Assembly (NCBI GenBank): GCA_903828455.1
Contig: CAIKMJ010000006.1
Location: forward strand, 1-64,000
Direction of reading: 5' to 3'
From: an uncultured Acidobacteriia bacterium
GTDB taxonomy: Bacteria > Acidobacteriota > Terriglobia > Bryobacterales > Bryobacteraceae
DNA length: 64,000 bases
A model generated the notes under the pieces. The model was not told where the DNA came from, did not search any database, and saw nothing but the letters and a program-made list of their open reading frames with translations. Positions 7,465-15,233 of the stretch are shown here, one piece after another. Position numbers and translations under genes: made by a program. The first letter of the stretch is position 1, and each line of letters starts with the position of its first letter.

Positions 7465-7563
7465 GGCCCCGGGTAATCCGCGGCACACGGGTTAAACCAC
7501 TACCGTTGCTTCCTTCCGGACCTGGCGGGGTTTGCAGCCGCCCATTGCACGGAGCCCGGAACC
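7465..7563 (-). ncRNA. ffs: Signal recognition particle RNA, small bacterial type (4.5S)
   Basis: The minus strand contains the SRP domain IV core CCAGGTCCGGAAGGAAGCA, essentially identical to the E. coli ffs core that binds Ffh. The 5' end GGTTCCGGG (from 7563) pairs with CCCGGGGCC at the 3' end (to 7465) to close a single long hairpin of about 99 nt with no Alu domain. The RNA guides Ffh-bound ribosomes to FtsY and the membrane. The gene ends are set by the closing helix, so they are good to a few bases. A perfect 13-bp tandem repeat (7575-7600) lies just upstream. Confidence 0.95.
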
Positions 7564-7574
7564 TGAACCTCTAT

Positions 7575-7600
7575 GTTAGCAAGTGCGGTTAGCAAGTGCG
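7575..7600. repeat. Perfect 13-bp tandem duplication upstream of ffs
   Basis: GTTAGCAAGTGCG occurs twice in a row (7575-7587, 7588-7600), in the 60-bp gap between ffs and the M28 peptidase stop. On the minus strand it gives two CGCACTTGCTAAC units directly before the ffs 5' end, so the ffs promoter probably overlaps it. Confidence 0.6.
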
Positions 7601-7622
7601 GGGCGGAGAGTGGCGAGGCGGG

Positions 7623-9053
7623 CTAGCGGCCGGCTTCGCGGTACTGGCCGGCGGCGGGGGAGTCGCTCCAGCGTGGGGGGGCGGGCTGGTTGGCGAGGCG
7701 GAGGAGGCCGAGGGCGAGGGCGCGGTCGACGAGGGCCATGTTGTCGTAGTCGAGCTTGTCGGCGGTGTCGGAGGACAGGTGGTAGTCGGGGAATTCGAAG
7801 GCGACGGCGGCGGTGTGGGCGATGACGCCGTGCTGGGCGAGGGAGAAGTTGTCGCTGCGGTTGAAGTAATCGTCGGCGTCGGGGGGGCGCCAGAGGGAGA
7901 CGCTGGCGGGCGCGGCGGCGTCGGCGAGGATGGCGGGGAGGTTGGAGTAGGAGGGGCCGGAGAGGGCGAAGGAGGCGAGGCGGGGGCCGGTGCGTTCGTC
8001 GGTGCGGCCGAGTTGTTCGAGGTTGAGGTTGGCGATGGTGTCGCGGAGGGGGACGAGGGGGTGGGAGGCGTACCAGGAGGAGCCGAGGAGATCTTGTTCT
8101 TCGCCGAAGAAGGTGATGAAGAGAATGCTGCGGCGGGGGGGCTGGGGGAGGGCGGCGAGGGCGGCGGCGATTTCGAGGACGGAGGCGGTGCCGCTGGCGT
8201 CGTCATTGGCGCCGTGGAAGATGGCGGAGTCGGTGGCGCCGACGTGGTCGTAATGGGCGGTGAGGAGGATGTACTGGTTGCGGAGAGCGGGGTCGGAGCC
8301 GGGGAGGAGGGCGGCGACGTTGCGGAGGGGGACGGGTTCGCGGGTGGATTCGGGGAGATGGAGGGAGAGGGCGAGGGGGCGGGAGGAGCGGAGGAGGCGA
8401 AGGGCGGCGGAGTCGCGGAGGCGGAGGACGGGGATGTGGGGGGAGTCGGCGGGTTCGAGGAAGGAGGGGTCGTTGGGGCGGTGCTCGTCCTGGCCGCGAT
8501 CGGTGACGGTGTTGTGGAGGAGGAGGATGAGGCGGGGGTGGCGGGCGGTGAGTTCGGCGAGGAGGGTTTCGTCGCCCCAGCGGTCTTCGTCGCCGATGAC
8601 GATGGAGTTGGCGACGTTGGGAATTGTGCCGTTGGCGGGGAGGCGGAGGAGGGGGGCGCGGGTGAGGTCGAGGGCGTCGAGGGCGCGGACGTAGAGGCGG
8701 CCGGAGGGGACGGGGAGGGATTTGGAGGCGTCGTGAAGGGTGAGGCGGACGGCGTCGCGGGCGACGGTGATGCGGAGGAAGTTGGCGGTCTGAAAGTAAG
8801 TGCCGGAGGCGGGCGGTTGGAGGCCGGCCTGGCGGAAGCGGGCGGCGATGAAGGAGGCGGCGAGGTCGAGGCCGGGCGAGGGGGTGAGGCGGCCTTGGAG
8901 TTCGTCGGAGGCGAGGAAGGAGACGTCGGCGCGGAGGGCGTCGGGGGTGAGGCGGTCGAACGCCGGTTGTACTGCGGTGGATTGTGCGGCGGGCGGAGGG
9001 GCGGCGTGGACGGTGAAGCAGACAAGCGCGGCGAGGAGGAGATTCGGGCGCAT
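7623..9053 (-). CDS. Secreted M28 family zinc peptidase
   Basis: A 476-residue exported aminopeptidase-type enzyme. A signal peptide (MRPNLLLAALVCFTVHAAPP) is followed by LTPDALRADVSFLASDELQG, the usual lead-in of M28 peptidases. The metal site is visible: HYDHVG (His ligand and Asp), NDDASGTA (bridging Asp), EEQDLLGS (catalytic Glu and Glu ligand) and YHLSSDTADKLDY (distal His). A PA-like insert lies between residues about 130 and 250. Length is normal for bacterial exported M28 proteins. It likely trims N-terminal residues from extracellular peptides; specificity is unknown. No clear Shine-Dalgarno site precedes the ATG at 9053. Confidence 0.9.
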   Translation of the reverse strand: MRPNLLLAALVCFTVHAAPPPAAQSTAVQPAFDRLTPDALRADVSFLASDELQGRLTPSPGLDLAASFIAARFRQAGLQPPASGTYFQTANFLRITVARDAVRLTLHDASKSLPVPSGRLYVRALDALDLTRAPLLRLPANGTIPNVANSIVIGDEDRWGDETLLAELTARHPRLILLLHNTVTDRGQDEHRPNDPSFLEPADSPHIPVLRLRDSAALRLLRSSRPLALSLHLPESTREPVPLRNVAALLPGSDPALRNQYILLTAHYDHVGATDSAIFHGANDDASGTASVLEIAAALAALPQPPRRSILFITFFGEEQDLLGSSWYASHPLVPLRDTIANLNLEQLGRTDERTGPRLASFALSGPSYSNLPAILADAAAPASVSLWRPPDADDYFNRSDNFSLAQHGVIAHTAAVAFEFPDYHLSSDTADKLDYDNMALVDRALALGLLRLANQPAPPRWSDSPAAGQYREAGR

Positions 9054-9179
9054 GGGGCGGGAATTCGCAGGATAACAGGGCGGGCGGGAGAAATGCAGAC
9101 CGCCCGCCCCGGAATGCGCGCCCCTGTTGGCGGGAGCGCGCGCGGAGTGCGAAGGTCGTGCGGCGGTTGTGCGGCCGGA

Positions 9180-10460
9180 TTATTTGCCGGTGCCGGTGAG
9201 GGCGATGGTTTGGGTGCCGGTGGCGTTGTCGCTGACCGTGAGGGTGGCGGTGCGGGTGCCGGTGGCGGCGGGTTTGAAGGTGATGGAGATGGTGCAGGAG
9301 GCGCCGGCGGCGACGCTGGTGCCGCAGGTGTTGGTCTGGGCGAAGTCGGCGGAGTTGGTGCCGGAGAGCGTGAGCGATGTGATGGTGAGGGTCGCGGTGC
9401 CGGTGTTCTTGAGTGTTGAGGTCTGCGCGGTGGCGGTGGTGCCGACGGTGGTGCCGGCGAAAGTGAGCGACGTGGGAGTCAGGGTGACGGCGGGTGCGGC
9501 GGCGACGGCGGTTCCGGTAAGAGAGACGGTTTGGGTGCCGGTGGCGTTATCGGCGACGGTGAGAGTGGCGGTGCGGGTGCCGGCGGCGGTGGGCTTGAAG
9601 GTGATCGAGATGGTACACGATGCGCCGGCGGCGACGCTGGTGCCGCAGGTGTTGGTCTGCGCGTAATCGGCGGAGTTGGCGCCGGAGAGTGTGAGCGATG
9701 TGATGGTGAGGGTCGCGGTGCCGGTGTTCTTCAGCGTGGAGGTCTGGGCGGCGGAGGTGACGCCGACGGTGGTGCTGGCGAAGGTGAGCGACGTGGGCGA
9801 GAGGCTGACGGCAGGGGCGGCGCCGGTGCCGGAGAGCGTGACGGTCTGGGTGCCGGTGGCGTTATCGGCGACGGTGAGGGTGGCGGTGCGGGTGCCGGTG
9901 GCCGAGGGTTTGAAGGTCACGGAGATGGTACACGAAGCGCCGGCGGCGACGCTGGTGCCGCAGGTGTTGGTCTGCGCGTAATCGGCGGAGTTGGTGCCGG
10001 AGAGCGTGAGCGATGTGATGGTGAGGGTCGCGGTGCCGGTGTTCTTCAGGGTGGAAGTGAGGGCGGCGGCGGTGGTGCCGACGGAGGTGCTGGCGAAGGA
10101 GAGCGACGTGGGCGAGAGGCTGACGGCGGGCGCGGGCGGCGCGGCGCCGGTGCCGGAGAGGGCGACGGTCTGCGGCGAGCCGGTGGCGTTGTCGGCCACA
10201 CTCACGGAAGCGGTGCGGCTGCCGGTGGCGGTGGGCTTGAAGGTGACGGTGATGGTGCAGGTGGCGCTGACGGCGAGCGTGACGCCGCAGTTATTGGTCT
10301 GGCTGTAATCGCCGGGGCTGGCGCCGGTGAGGGCGATGGAAGAAATGTTGAGAGGCGCGGTGCCGGGGTTGGAAACGGTGACGGCCTGGCTGGCGCTGGA
10401 GGTGCCGGTGGTCTGGCTGGCGAAGGTGAGCGAAACGGGGCTGAAGCTGAGCGAGGGAGT
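9180..10460 (-). repeat. Four tandem repeats of about 315 bp inside the gene
   Basis: Approximate units are 9180-9500, 9500-9815, 9815-10140 and 10140-10460. The first three (C-terminal in the protein) keep near-identical DNA over long stretches, which implies recent duplication or gene conversion. The fourth is more diverged. Confidence 0.75.
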
Positions 10461-11909
10461 GCCGACGGTGACGGCGACGGCCGCCGAAGTGCTGCCCTTG
10501 AAGCTGGCGTCGCCCGAGTATTTCGCGGTGACGGAGTAGGAGCCGGCGGGAAGAACAGCGGTGCTGGTGACGGAACCGGCAGCGAGCGTGAAGGTCGTGA
10601 TGGCGGTGGCCGGCGCATTGCTGGCGTACAACTGCACGGTGCCGGTGGGAGTTCCGGTGTAGCCGGAGCCGGCGGCGACGGAGATCGAAATGCTTGCGGC
10701 GGCGTTGGCGGCGAGGGTGGTGGGGCTGACGGTAAGTTTGGTGGTGGAGGTTGGGCAGGGGCCGGCGGGCGTGGTGAAGGTGCCGTTGGACGAGTACCAG
10801 CCGTTGACGCCGGATGACGTGGCGTCGTTGTAAAACCAGCTCTTGAAGGCGAGTTCCTGCAGGTGGTAGACGTACGAGGACGGGCTGGTCATGGTGAAGA
10901 TGGTGCCGGTGAGCGGGTCGCCCACTTCGAGATTGGTCTGGCAGCCGGTGACCTGGCCGATGTTGCCCCAGGAGGGCGTGGGGTTGCTGGCGGAAGGATC
11001 GTCGACGAACTCGCCGAGTTCATGGCTCATGGAGGCCACGTCTTTGGTGGCGCCGAAATTGCCGGAGGTATCGAAGTCGGCGATGGCGTAGAGCTGGCCG
11101 TTGTAGGTGCCGTGATAACCGAGGATGCAGCAGTTGGTGGTGGTGGTCTGGTAGAGCACGGTGTTGTAGAGGACGAAGACGGGAAGGCTGGACGAGGCGA
11201 CGCCCATGGAAGAAAGGGCGGGCAGCACGGTGTTCTGCATGTAGGTGCTGAACCAGGTGTACTCCATTTGGCCGAGGCGGCCGCAGGAGGCAGCAACGGT
11301 GGAGCCGCTGGCGGCGGGCACGGTGATGCTGACGGCGGTGAGCTGGGCGGGGCTGAAGAGCAGGTGATAGTTCGGGCTGACGCCGGAGGGGCCGGTGTAC
11401 TGGAAGAAGTTGGCGCGCTGGAAGTAGTCGTGATACTGGGTGCTGCCGAAGCTTGTGGTGCCGGCGCTGAAGCTGTAGTTGGCGAAGAGGGGCGAGGCCT
11501 GGACGAGGGAGACGGGCGACTGGGCGGAGCAGGTGCCGGTGGCGGTGGGGTCGAACTTGTTGCCATCGGAGAAGGTCACGATGAGCGGGATGAGGTTGGC
11601 GGTGATGGTGGTGGTGCCGGCGCCGGCGACGGCGGGGTTGGCGCCCGCCATGGTGTAGCTGTAAGAGCCGTCGGTGCCGGTCCAGGTGGGGATGGTGGAG
11701 GCGACGATGCCGGTGGTGCGGGCGCTGTAGAGGCCGGCGTGACCGCGCGTGGCGGCGGAGGCGGTGTTGGTTTCGATGGGCGGCGCGATGAGGTAGCGAA
11801 CGGGCAGATCGGTCTGCGGCGCTTCCTGCCAGGGCAATTCCTGCTGCGCGAGGGCGGCGCCGGTGACAGTCAGAAGAATGAGAGCGGAGATGTGGCCGAT
11901 CGATTTCAT
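9180..11909 (-). CDS. Large secreted protein: HExxE-type N-domain, Ig-like domain, four choice-of-anchor D repeats
   Basis: A 909-residue exported protein with a signal peptide ending near ALAQQ. Residues about 60-380 form a globular domain with MSHELGEFVDDP, then PSWGNI and NLEVGDPL; the HE..E...DP...W....E..D pattern recalls metallopeptidase-like/EXORDIUM-like proteins, so a metal site is possible but unproven. Residues about 395-480 form a bacterial Ig-like domain (YSGDASFKGST). Four choice-of-anchor D (ASH-type) repeats of about 105 residues follow, each with NTGTATLTITSLTLSG-like, CGTSVAAGASCTI-like and TLTVADNATG-like blocks; the last three are almost identical. There is no C-terminal sorting signal. 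AAGG precedes the ATG by eight bases. Confidence 0.85.
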   Translation of the reverse strand: MKSIGHISALILLTVTGAALAQQELPWQEAPQTDLPVRYLIAPPIETNTASAATRGHAGLYSARTTGIVASTIPTWTGTDGSYSYTMAGANPAVAGAGTTTITANLIPLIVTFSDGNKFDPTATGTCSAQSPVSLVQASPLFANYSFSAGTTSFGSTQYHDYFQRANFFQYTGPSGVSPNYHLLFSPAQLTAVSITVPAASGSTVAASCGRLGQMEYTWFSTYMQNTVLPALSSMGVASSSLPVFVLYNTVLYQTTTTNCCILGYHGTYNGQLYAIADFDTSGNFGATKDVASMSHELGEFVDDPSASNPTPSWGNIGQVTGCQTNLEVGDPLTGTIFTMTSPSSYVYHLQELAFKSWFYNDATSSGVNGWYSSNGTFTTPAGPCPTSTTKLTVSPTTLAANAAASISISVAAGSGYTGTPTGTVQLYASNAPATAITTFTLAAGSVTSTAVLPAGSYSVTAKYSGDASFKGSTSAAVAVTVGTPSLSFSPVSLTFASQTTGTSSASQAVTVSNPGTAPLNISSIALTGASPGDYSQTNNCGVTLAVSATCTITVTFKPTATGSRTASVSVADNATGSPQTVALSGTGAAPPAPAVSLSPTSLSFASTSVGTTAAALTSTLKNTGTATLTITSLTLSGTNSADYAQTNTCGTSVAAGASCTISVTFKPSATGTRTATLTVADNATGTQTVTLSGTGAAPAVSLSPTSLTFASTTVGVTSAAQTSTLKNTGTATLTITSLTLSGANSADYAQTNTCGTSVAAGASCTISITFKPTAAGTRTATLTVADNATGTQTVSLTGTAVAAAPAVTLTPTSLTFAGTTVGTTATAQTSTLKNTGTATLTITSLTLSGTNSADFAQTNTCGTSVAAGASCTISITFKPAATGTRTATLTVSDNATGTQTIALTGTGK

Positions 11910-12312
11910 GCAGGCTACCTTGGCAATTTGAATTTCGGTACTGACCCTAACGTGACAGAAGGCGGGGCGGGCGGAAAGTTAACCGACGGGTACGAGGTAC
12001 ATCGGGAAAAACGGGTGCCGGCGGGGATTTTGCGGCGGAGCGGAACGGAGAGGCAAGCGTGGAAGTGGGAAAAACGCAGTATTTGCAGGGGAGCAGGAGT
12101 GTTTGCAGGATGCGGGGCGGCGCGGCCGAGGGGGCGGGCGGTGAATCTGGCCGGATGGATAGCCGGGCCGGGGCGGAAACCGGCGGGGAGCGGAGCGAGA
12201 CGAAAGTTAGCGGAGGAGGCGGAAAGGGGAACGCTGTCTTGTCGGCGCTGATTCGAGCCGCAGCGCCTGCGAGGGAGCAAACGGAAAGCTCCCTCGCAGG
12301 CAGTACAGAACT
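11910..12312. other. Intergenic region of about 400 bp
   Basis: No gene is supported here; a 147-codon minus frame in it is Arg/Pro-rich and looks like a composition artefact. It holds the upstream region of the repeat protein gene and, at 12265-12301, the hairpin described separately. Confidence 0.6.
12265..12301 (-). terminator. Strong hairpin downstream of glgP
   Basis: A perfect 14-bp inverted repeat, GCCTGCGAGGGAGC and its complement, surrounds a 9-base loop (12279-12287), starting 11 bases after the glgP stop codon. There is no T tract after it on the minus strand, so it is either a terminator lacking a U tail or an mRNA-stabilising 3' hairpin. Confidence 0.6.
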
Positions 12313-14982
12313 CTACGGCATGTAGCTGGAAGTGCCGCCGGCGGCGGGGATGTAGCACTTCATGGTGTAGTCCATGACCATGCGGTCGGCGTTGAAGCGC
12401 CAGCCGAGGGTCTTGATGGTGCGCTTCATGCGGCGGATCCAGCCGCGGGGGAGGCCGTCGGCGTCGCGCTGGTAGTAGAGCGGGATGGTCTCTTCGCGCA
12501 GGGTGCGGTAGAGGTCTTCGGAGTCGCGCTCATCGTGCACATCCATATTGGTATGGGTGCGGCCGGTGCCGATGGCGAAGCCGTTGAGGCCGTCGTAGGC
12601 TTCGGCCCACCAGCCGTCGAGGACGGAGAGATTGAGGCCGCCGTTGAGCACCACCTTCTGTCCGCTGGTGCCGGAGGCTTCGAGCGGGCGGCGGGGGTTG
12701 TTGAGCCAGACATCGACGCCCTGGACGAGATGGCGGCCGACGTTGATGTCGTAGTCTTCGATGAAGACGAACTTGTCGCCGAACTGGCGGTCGCGCATCA
12801 TTTCGGCGATCTGCTGGAGGACGCGCTTGCCGGGCTCATCGTGCGGATGGGCCTTGCCGGCGAAGACGAACTGGACGGGGCGGCGCGGGTCGTTGACCAT
12901 GCCGGCGAGGCGCTCGATGTCCTTGAGCAGCAGGTTGGCGCGTTTGTAAGTGGCAAAGCGGCGGGCGAAGCCGATGGTGAGGGCGTCCGGGCTGAGGACG
13001 CGGCCGAGGCGGTGGAGCGTTTCGGCCGGTTCGCCGCGGCGTTCGGCCTGCTCGATGGCGCGGCGGCGCACGAATTCGATGAGGCGCGATTTCAGGCTGA
13101 GGTGCGTTTCCCAGAGTTCGCCGTCATCGACTTTATCGATGCCTTCCCAGACGCTGGCGCTGGCGCCGGCGCCCTTGTTGAGCCAGTCGGCGCCGAGGTT
13201 GCGTTCGTAGAGGCGGAACATTTGCGGGGCGAGCCAGGTGGGGACGTGGACGCCGTTGGTGATGTGGCCGATGGGGACTTCGTCGCCGGGCTTGCCGGGG
13301 TAGAGGCCGGTCCACATATCGCGCGAGACTTCGCCGTGCAGGGAGGAGACGGCGTTGGCGCGGCGCGAGAGGCGGAGGCCGAGGACGGTCATACAGAAGG
13401 TTTCGCCGTGGTTGCCGGGGTCTTCGCGGCCGAGCGCCATGAGGGAATCGTGCGAGAGGCCGAGGGCGTCGCGCAGGGGGCCGAGGTGCTCTTCCATGAG
13501 GCCGGCGTCGAAGCGGTCGTGGCCGGCGGGAACGGGCGTGTGGGTGGTGAAGACGACTTCGCGGGAGACGCGGGCGACGGCCTGGTGGAAGTCGATGCCC
13601 TCTTCCTGCATGCGGCTGCGGATGGCTTCGAGGACGGCAAAACCGCTGTGGCCTTCGTTGAGATGCAGGACGCCGGGGGTGATGCCCATGGCGCGCAGGG
13701 CGCGGTAGCCGCCGATGCCGAGCAGAGCTTCCTGGCGGATGCGGACGCGGCCGTCGCCGCCATAGAGGCGCGAGGTGAGTTCGCGGTCTTCCTGGGCGTT
13801 GCCTTCCACGTTGGAATCGAGCAGCAGCAGGCTGATGCGGCCCACGCGGATGCGCCAGACTTTGGCGCGGATGACGCCGCTGCGGGTTTCAATCTGCACG
13901 GTGACGGGCTCGCCGCTGGCGCCGATGGCCGGTTCCATGGGGAGCGAGTTGATATCGGTATGCAGGTACTCTTCGTGCTGCCAGCCTTCGCGATTGAGGC
14001 GCTGCGCGAAGTAGCCCTGGCCGTAGAAGAGACCGACGCCGACGAGCGGGATGTCGAGATCGGAGGCACTTTTCACGTGATCGCCGGCGAGCACGCCGAG
14101 ACCGCCGGAGTAGATGGGCAGCGATTCGTGGAGGCCGAATTCGGCGGAGAAGTAACCGACCGGGCGGGGACGGAGGACGCCGGCGTGGACCGAACCCCAG
14201 GTGTCGTCCGATTCCAGATACTCGCGCTGGCGACGCCACGCATAGTTGATGCGGCTGTGCAGCATGAGTTCGCCGGCGCGGCGTTCGACTTCGGCGAGCG
14301 GCATGGCGCCGAGCATGGAGATGGGATTGTGGTTGCTGCGGCGGAAGCGGGCCGGCTCGAGTTCGCGGAAGAGCGTGGTGGAGTCCTGATCCCAGCTCCA
14401 GGCGAGGTTGCGGGCGAGGGCCCAGAGTTTTTCCTGCGACGGCGCGATGAAGCGGGCCACGGTGCGGGCTTCGCTGACGACGGGCGCGACTTCGGCGGCG
14501 GCGTCGGCAAGGGCGCGGATTTCGTGCTCTTCGAAGATGCGCGCGTCGCGGGTCTGCACGACGAGGACGCCCTGGAGGACGCCGCGATCGACGAGCGGCA
14601 CGCCGGCGAAGGACTGGAATTCATCTTCGCCCGATTCCTTGAAGTACTTGAAGCGCGGGTGCGATTTGACCTGCGGGACGGCAAGCGGCAGCACGGTTTC
14701 GGCGACCAGTCCGGCGAGACCTTCGTGCAGGCCGAGGCGCAGGACGCCGATGGCGGTGGGTCGCAGGCCGACGGTGGCGGCGAGAAGCAGACTGGAGCGA
14801 TCCGGTTCGAGCAGATAAGCGGAACAGACGTCGGTGTTGAAGCGCTGGGCGATGAGCGCGACAACGTGCATGAGGGTTTCGGCCGGCTTACCGCCTTCGG
14901 CGGCGAGCACGGCGAGTTCTTCGAGAGTCAAAATGTGTCCGGGATCGGGCTGACCGGTTGGATTGAAGCTGGTTGGGCTCAT
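12313..14982 (-). CDS. glgP: Alpha-glucan phosphorylase with N-terminal GAF domain
   Basis: Phosphorolytic enzyme releasing glucose 1-phosphate from glycogen or maltodextrin. Residues about 15-170 form a GAF domain (LAAEGGKPAETLMHVVALI, later SFAGVPLVDRGVLQGVLVVQ), unusual for this family. From about residue 185 the short-type (DUF3417) phosphorylase follows: LARNLAWSWDQDSTTLF, YFSAEFGLHESLPIYSGGLG, HLNEGHSGF, FTTHTPVPAGHDRF, ITNGVHVPTW. The PLP lysine lies in LEASGTSGQKVVLNGGLNLS, where Gln replaces the usual Met before Lys. Length is about 889 residues. ATG 14982 is chosen although an in-frame start exists at 15030; the nearest GGAGG is 17 bases away, so the start is uncertain. The fused GAF suggests regulation by a small molecule. 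Confidence 0.93.
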   Translation of the reverse strand: MSPTSFNPTGQPDPGHILTLEELAVLAAEGGKPAETLMHVVALIAQRFNTDVCSAYLLEPDRSSLLLAATVGLRPTAIGVLRLGLHEGLAGLVAETVLPLAVPQVKSHPRFKYFKESGEDEFQSFAGVPLVDRGVLQGVLVVQTRDARIFEEHEIRALADAAAEVAPVVSEARTVARFIAPSQEKLWALARNLAWSWDQDSTTLFRELEPARFRRSNHNPISMLGAMPLAEVERRAGELMLHSRINYAWRRQREYLESDDTWGSVHAGVLRPRPVGYFSAEFGLHESLPIYSGGLGVLAGDHVKSASDLDIPLVGVGLFYGQGYFAQRLNREGWQHEEYLHTDINSLPMEPAIGASGEPVTVQIETRSGVIRAKVWRIRVGRISLLLLDSNVEGNAQEDRELTSRLYGGDGRVRIRQEALLGIGGYRALRAMGITPGVLHLNEGHSGFAVLEAIRSRMQEEGIDFHQAVARVSREVVFTTHTPVPAGHDRFDAGLMEEHLGPLRDALGLSHDSLMALGREDPGNHGETFCMTVLGLRLSRRANAVSSLHGEVSRDMWTGLYPGKPGDEVPIGHITNGVHVPTWLAPQMFRLYERNLGADWLNKGAGASASVWEGIDKVDDGELWETHLSLKSRLIEFVRRRAIEQAERRGEPAETLHRLGRVLSPDALTIGFARRFATYKRANLLLKDIERLAGMVNDPRRPVQFVFAGKAHPHDEPGKRVLQQIAEMMRDRQFGDKFVFIEDYDINVGRHLVQGVDVWLNNPRRPLEASGTSGQKVVLNGGLNLSVLDGWWAEAYDGLNGFAIGTGRTHTNMDVHDERDSEDLYRTLREETIPLYYQRDADGLPRGWIRRMKRTIKTLGWRFNADRMVMDYTMKCYIPAAGGTSSYMP

Positions 14983-15107
14983 GTCGGTTGATTTCCGTTC
15001 CTCCGCACGTCTGGCGCGCGCGGTTTCCACTCAACGACAAAGTTGGCCGCGGACAAGGCGGCTCCAGTAGTTTTCAGTTTAGATCACGGGGTGCGGCGGG
15101 GCGAGCG

Positions 15108-15160
15108 CGGGGCGGTGCGAGGCGCGGTGCGGGGCGGTGCGAGGCGCGGTGCGGGACGGG
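15108..15160. repeat. 22-bp tandem repeat, two full copies and a partial third
   Basis: The unit begins CGGGGCGGTGCGAGGCGCGG and runs 15108-15129 and 15130-15151, with a degenerate partial third. It lies in the gap between the glgP start and the TonB receptor stop and is very GC-rich. Function unknown. Confidence 0.6.
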
Positions 15161-15186
15161 CGAGGGGCGGTGCGGAGTGAGCGAGG

Positions 15187-15219
15187 GGATACCGGGTTTC
15201 GTGGCCGAACCCGGTATCC
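15187..15219 (-). terminator. Hairpin downstream of the TonB-dependent receptor gene
   Basis: GGATACCGGGTT (15187-15198) and its perfect complement (15208-15219) form a 12-bp stem with a 9-base loop, 15 bases after the receptor stop codon on the minus strand. No T tract follows, so this is a probable rather than canonical terminator. Confidence 0.6.
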
Positions 15220-15233
15220 GCGCGCCGCATGGG

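Noticed and set aside
7596-9419. 607-codon Gly/Glu-rich plus-strand ORF
   Set aside because: Mirror of the M28 peptidase frame; low complexity and no recognisable fold.
9180-10460. Repeat block considered as a CRISPR or satellite
   Set aside because: Units are about 315 bp, in frame, and encode choice-of-anchor D domains.
11915-12358. 147-codon minus-strand ORF in the gap before the repeat protein
   Set aside because: Arg/Pro-rich, overlaps the glgP 3' end out of frame, and crosses the terminator hairpin.
12535-14991. 818-codon plus-strand ORF over glgP
   Set aside because: Antisense to a gene with complete phosphorylase motifs; composition typical of a mirror frame.
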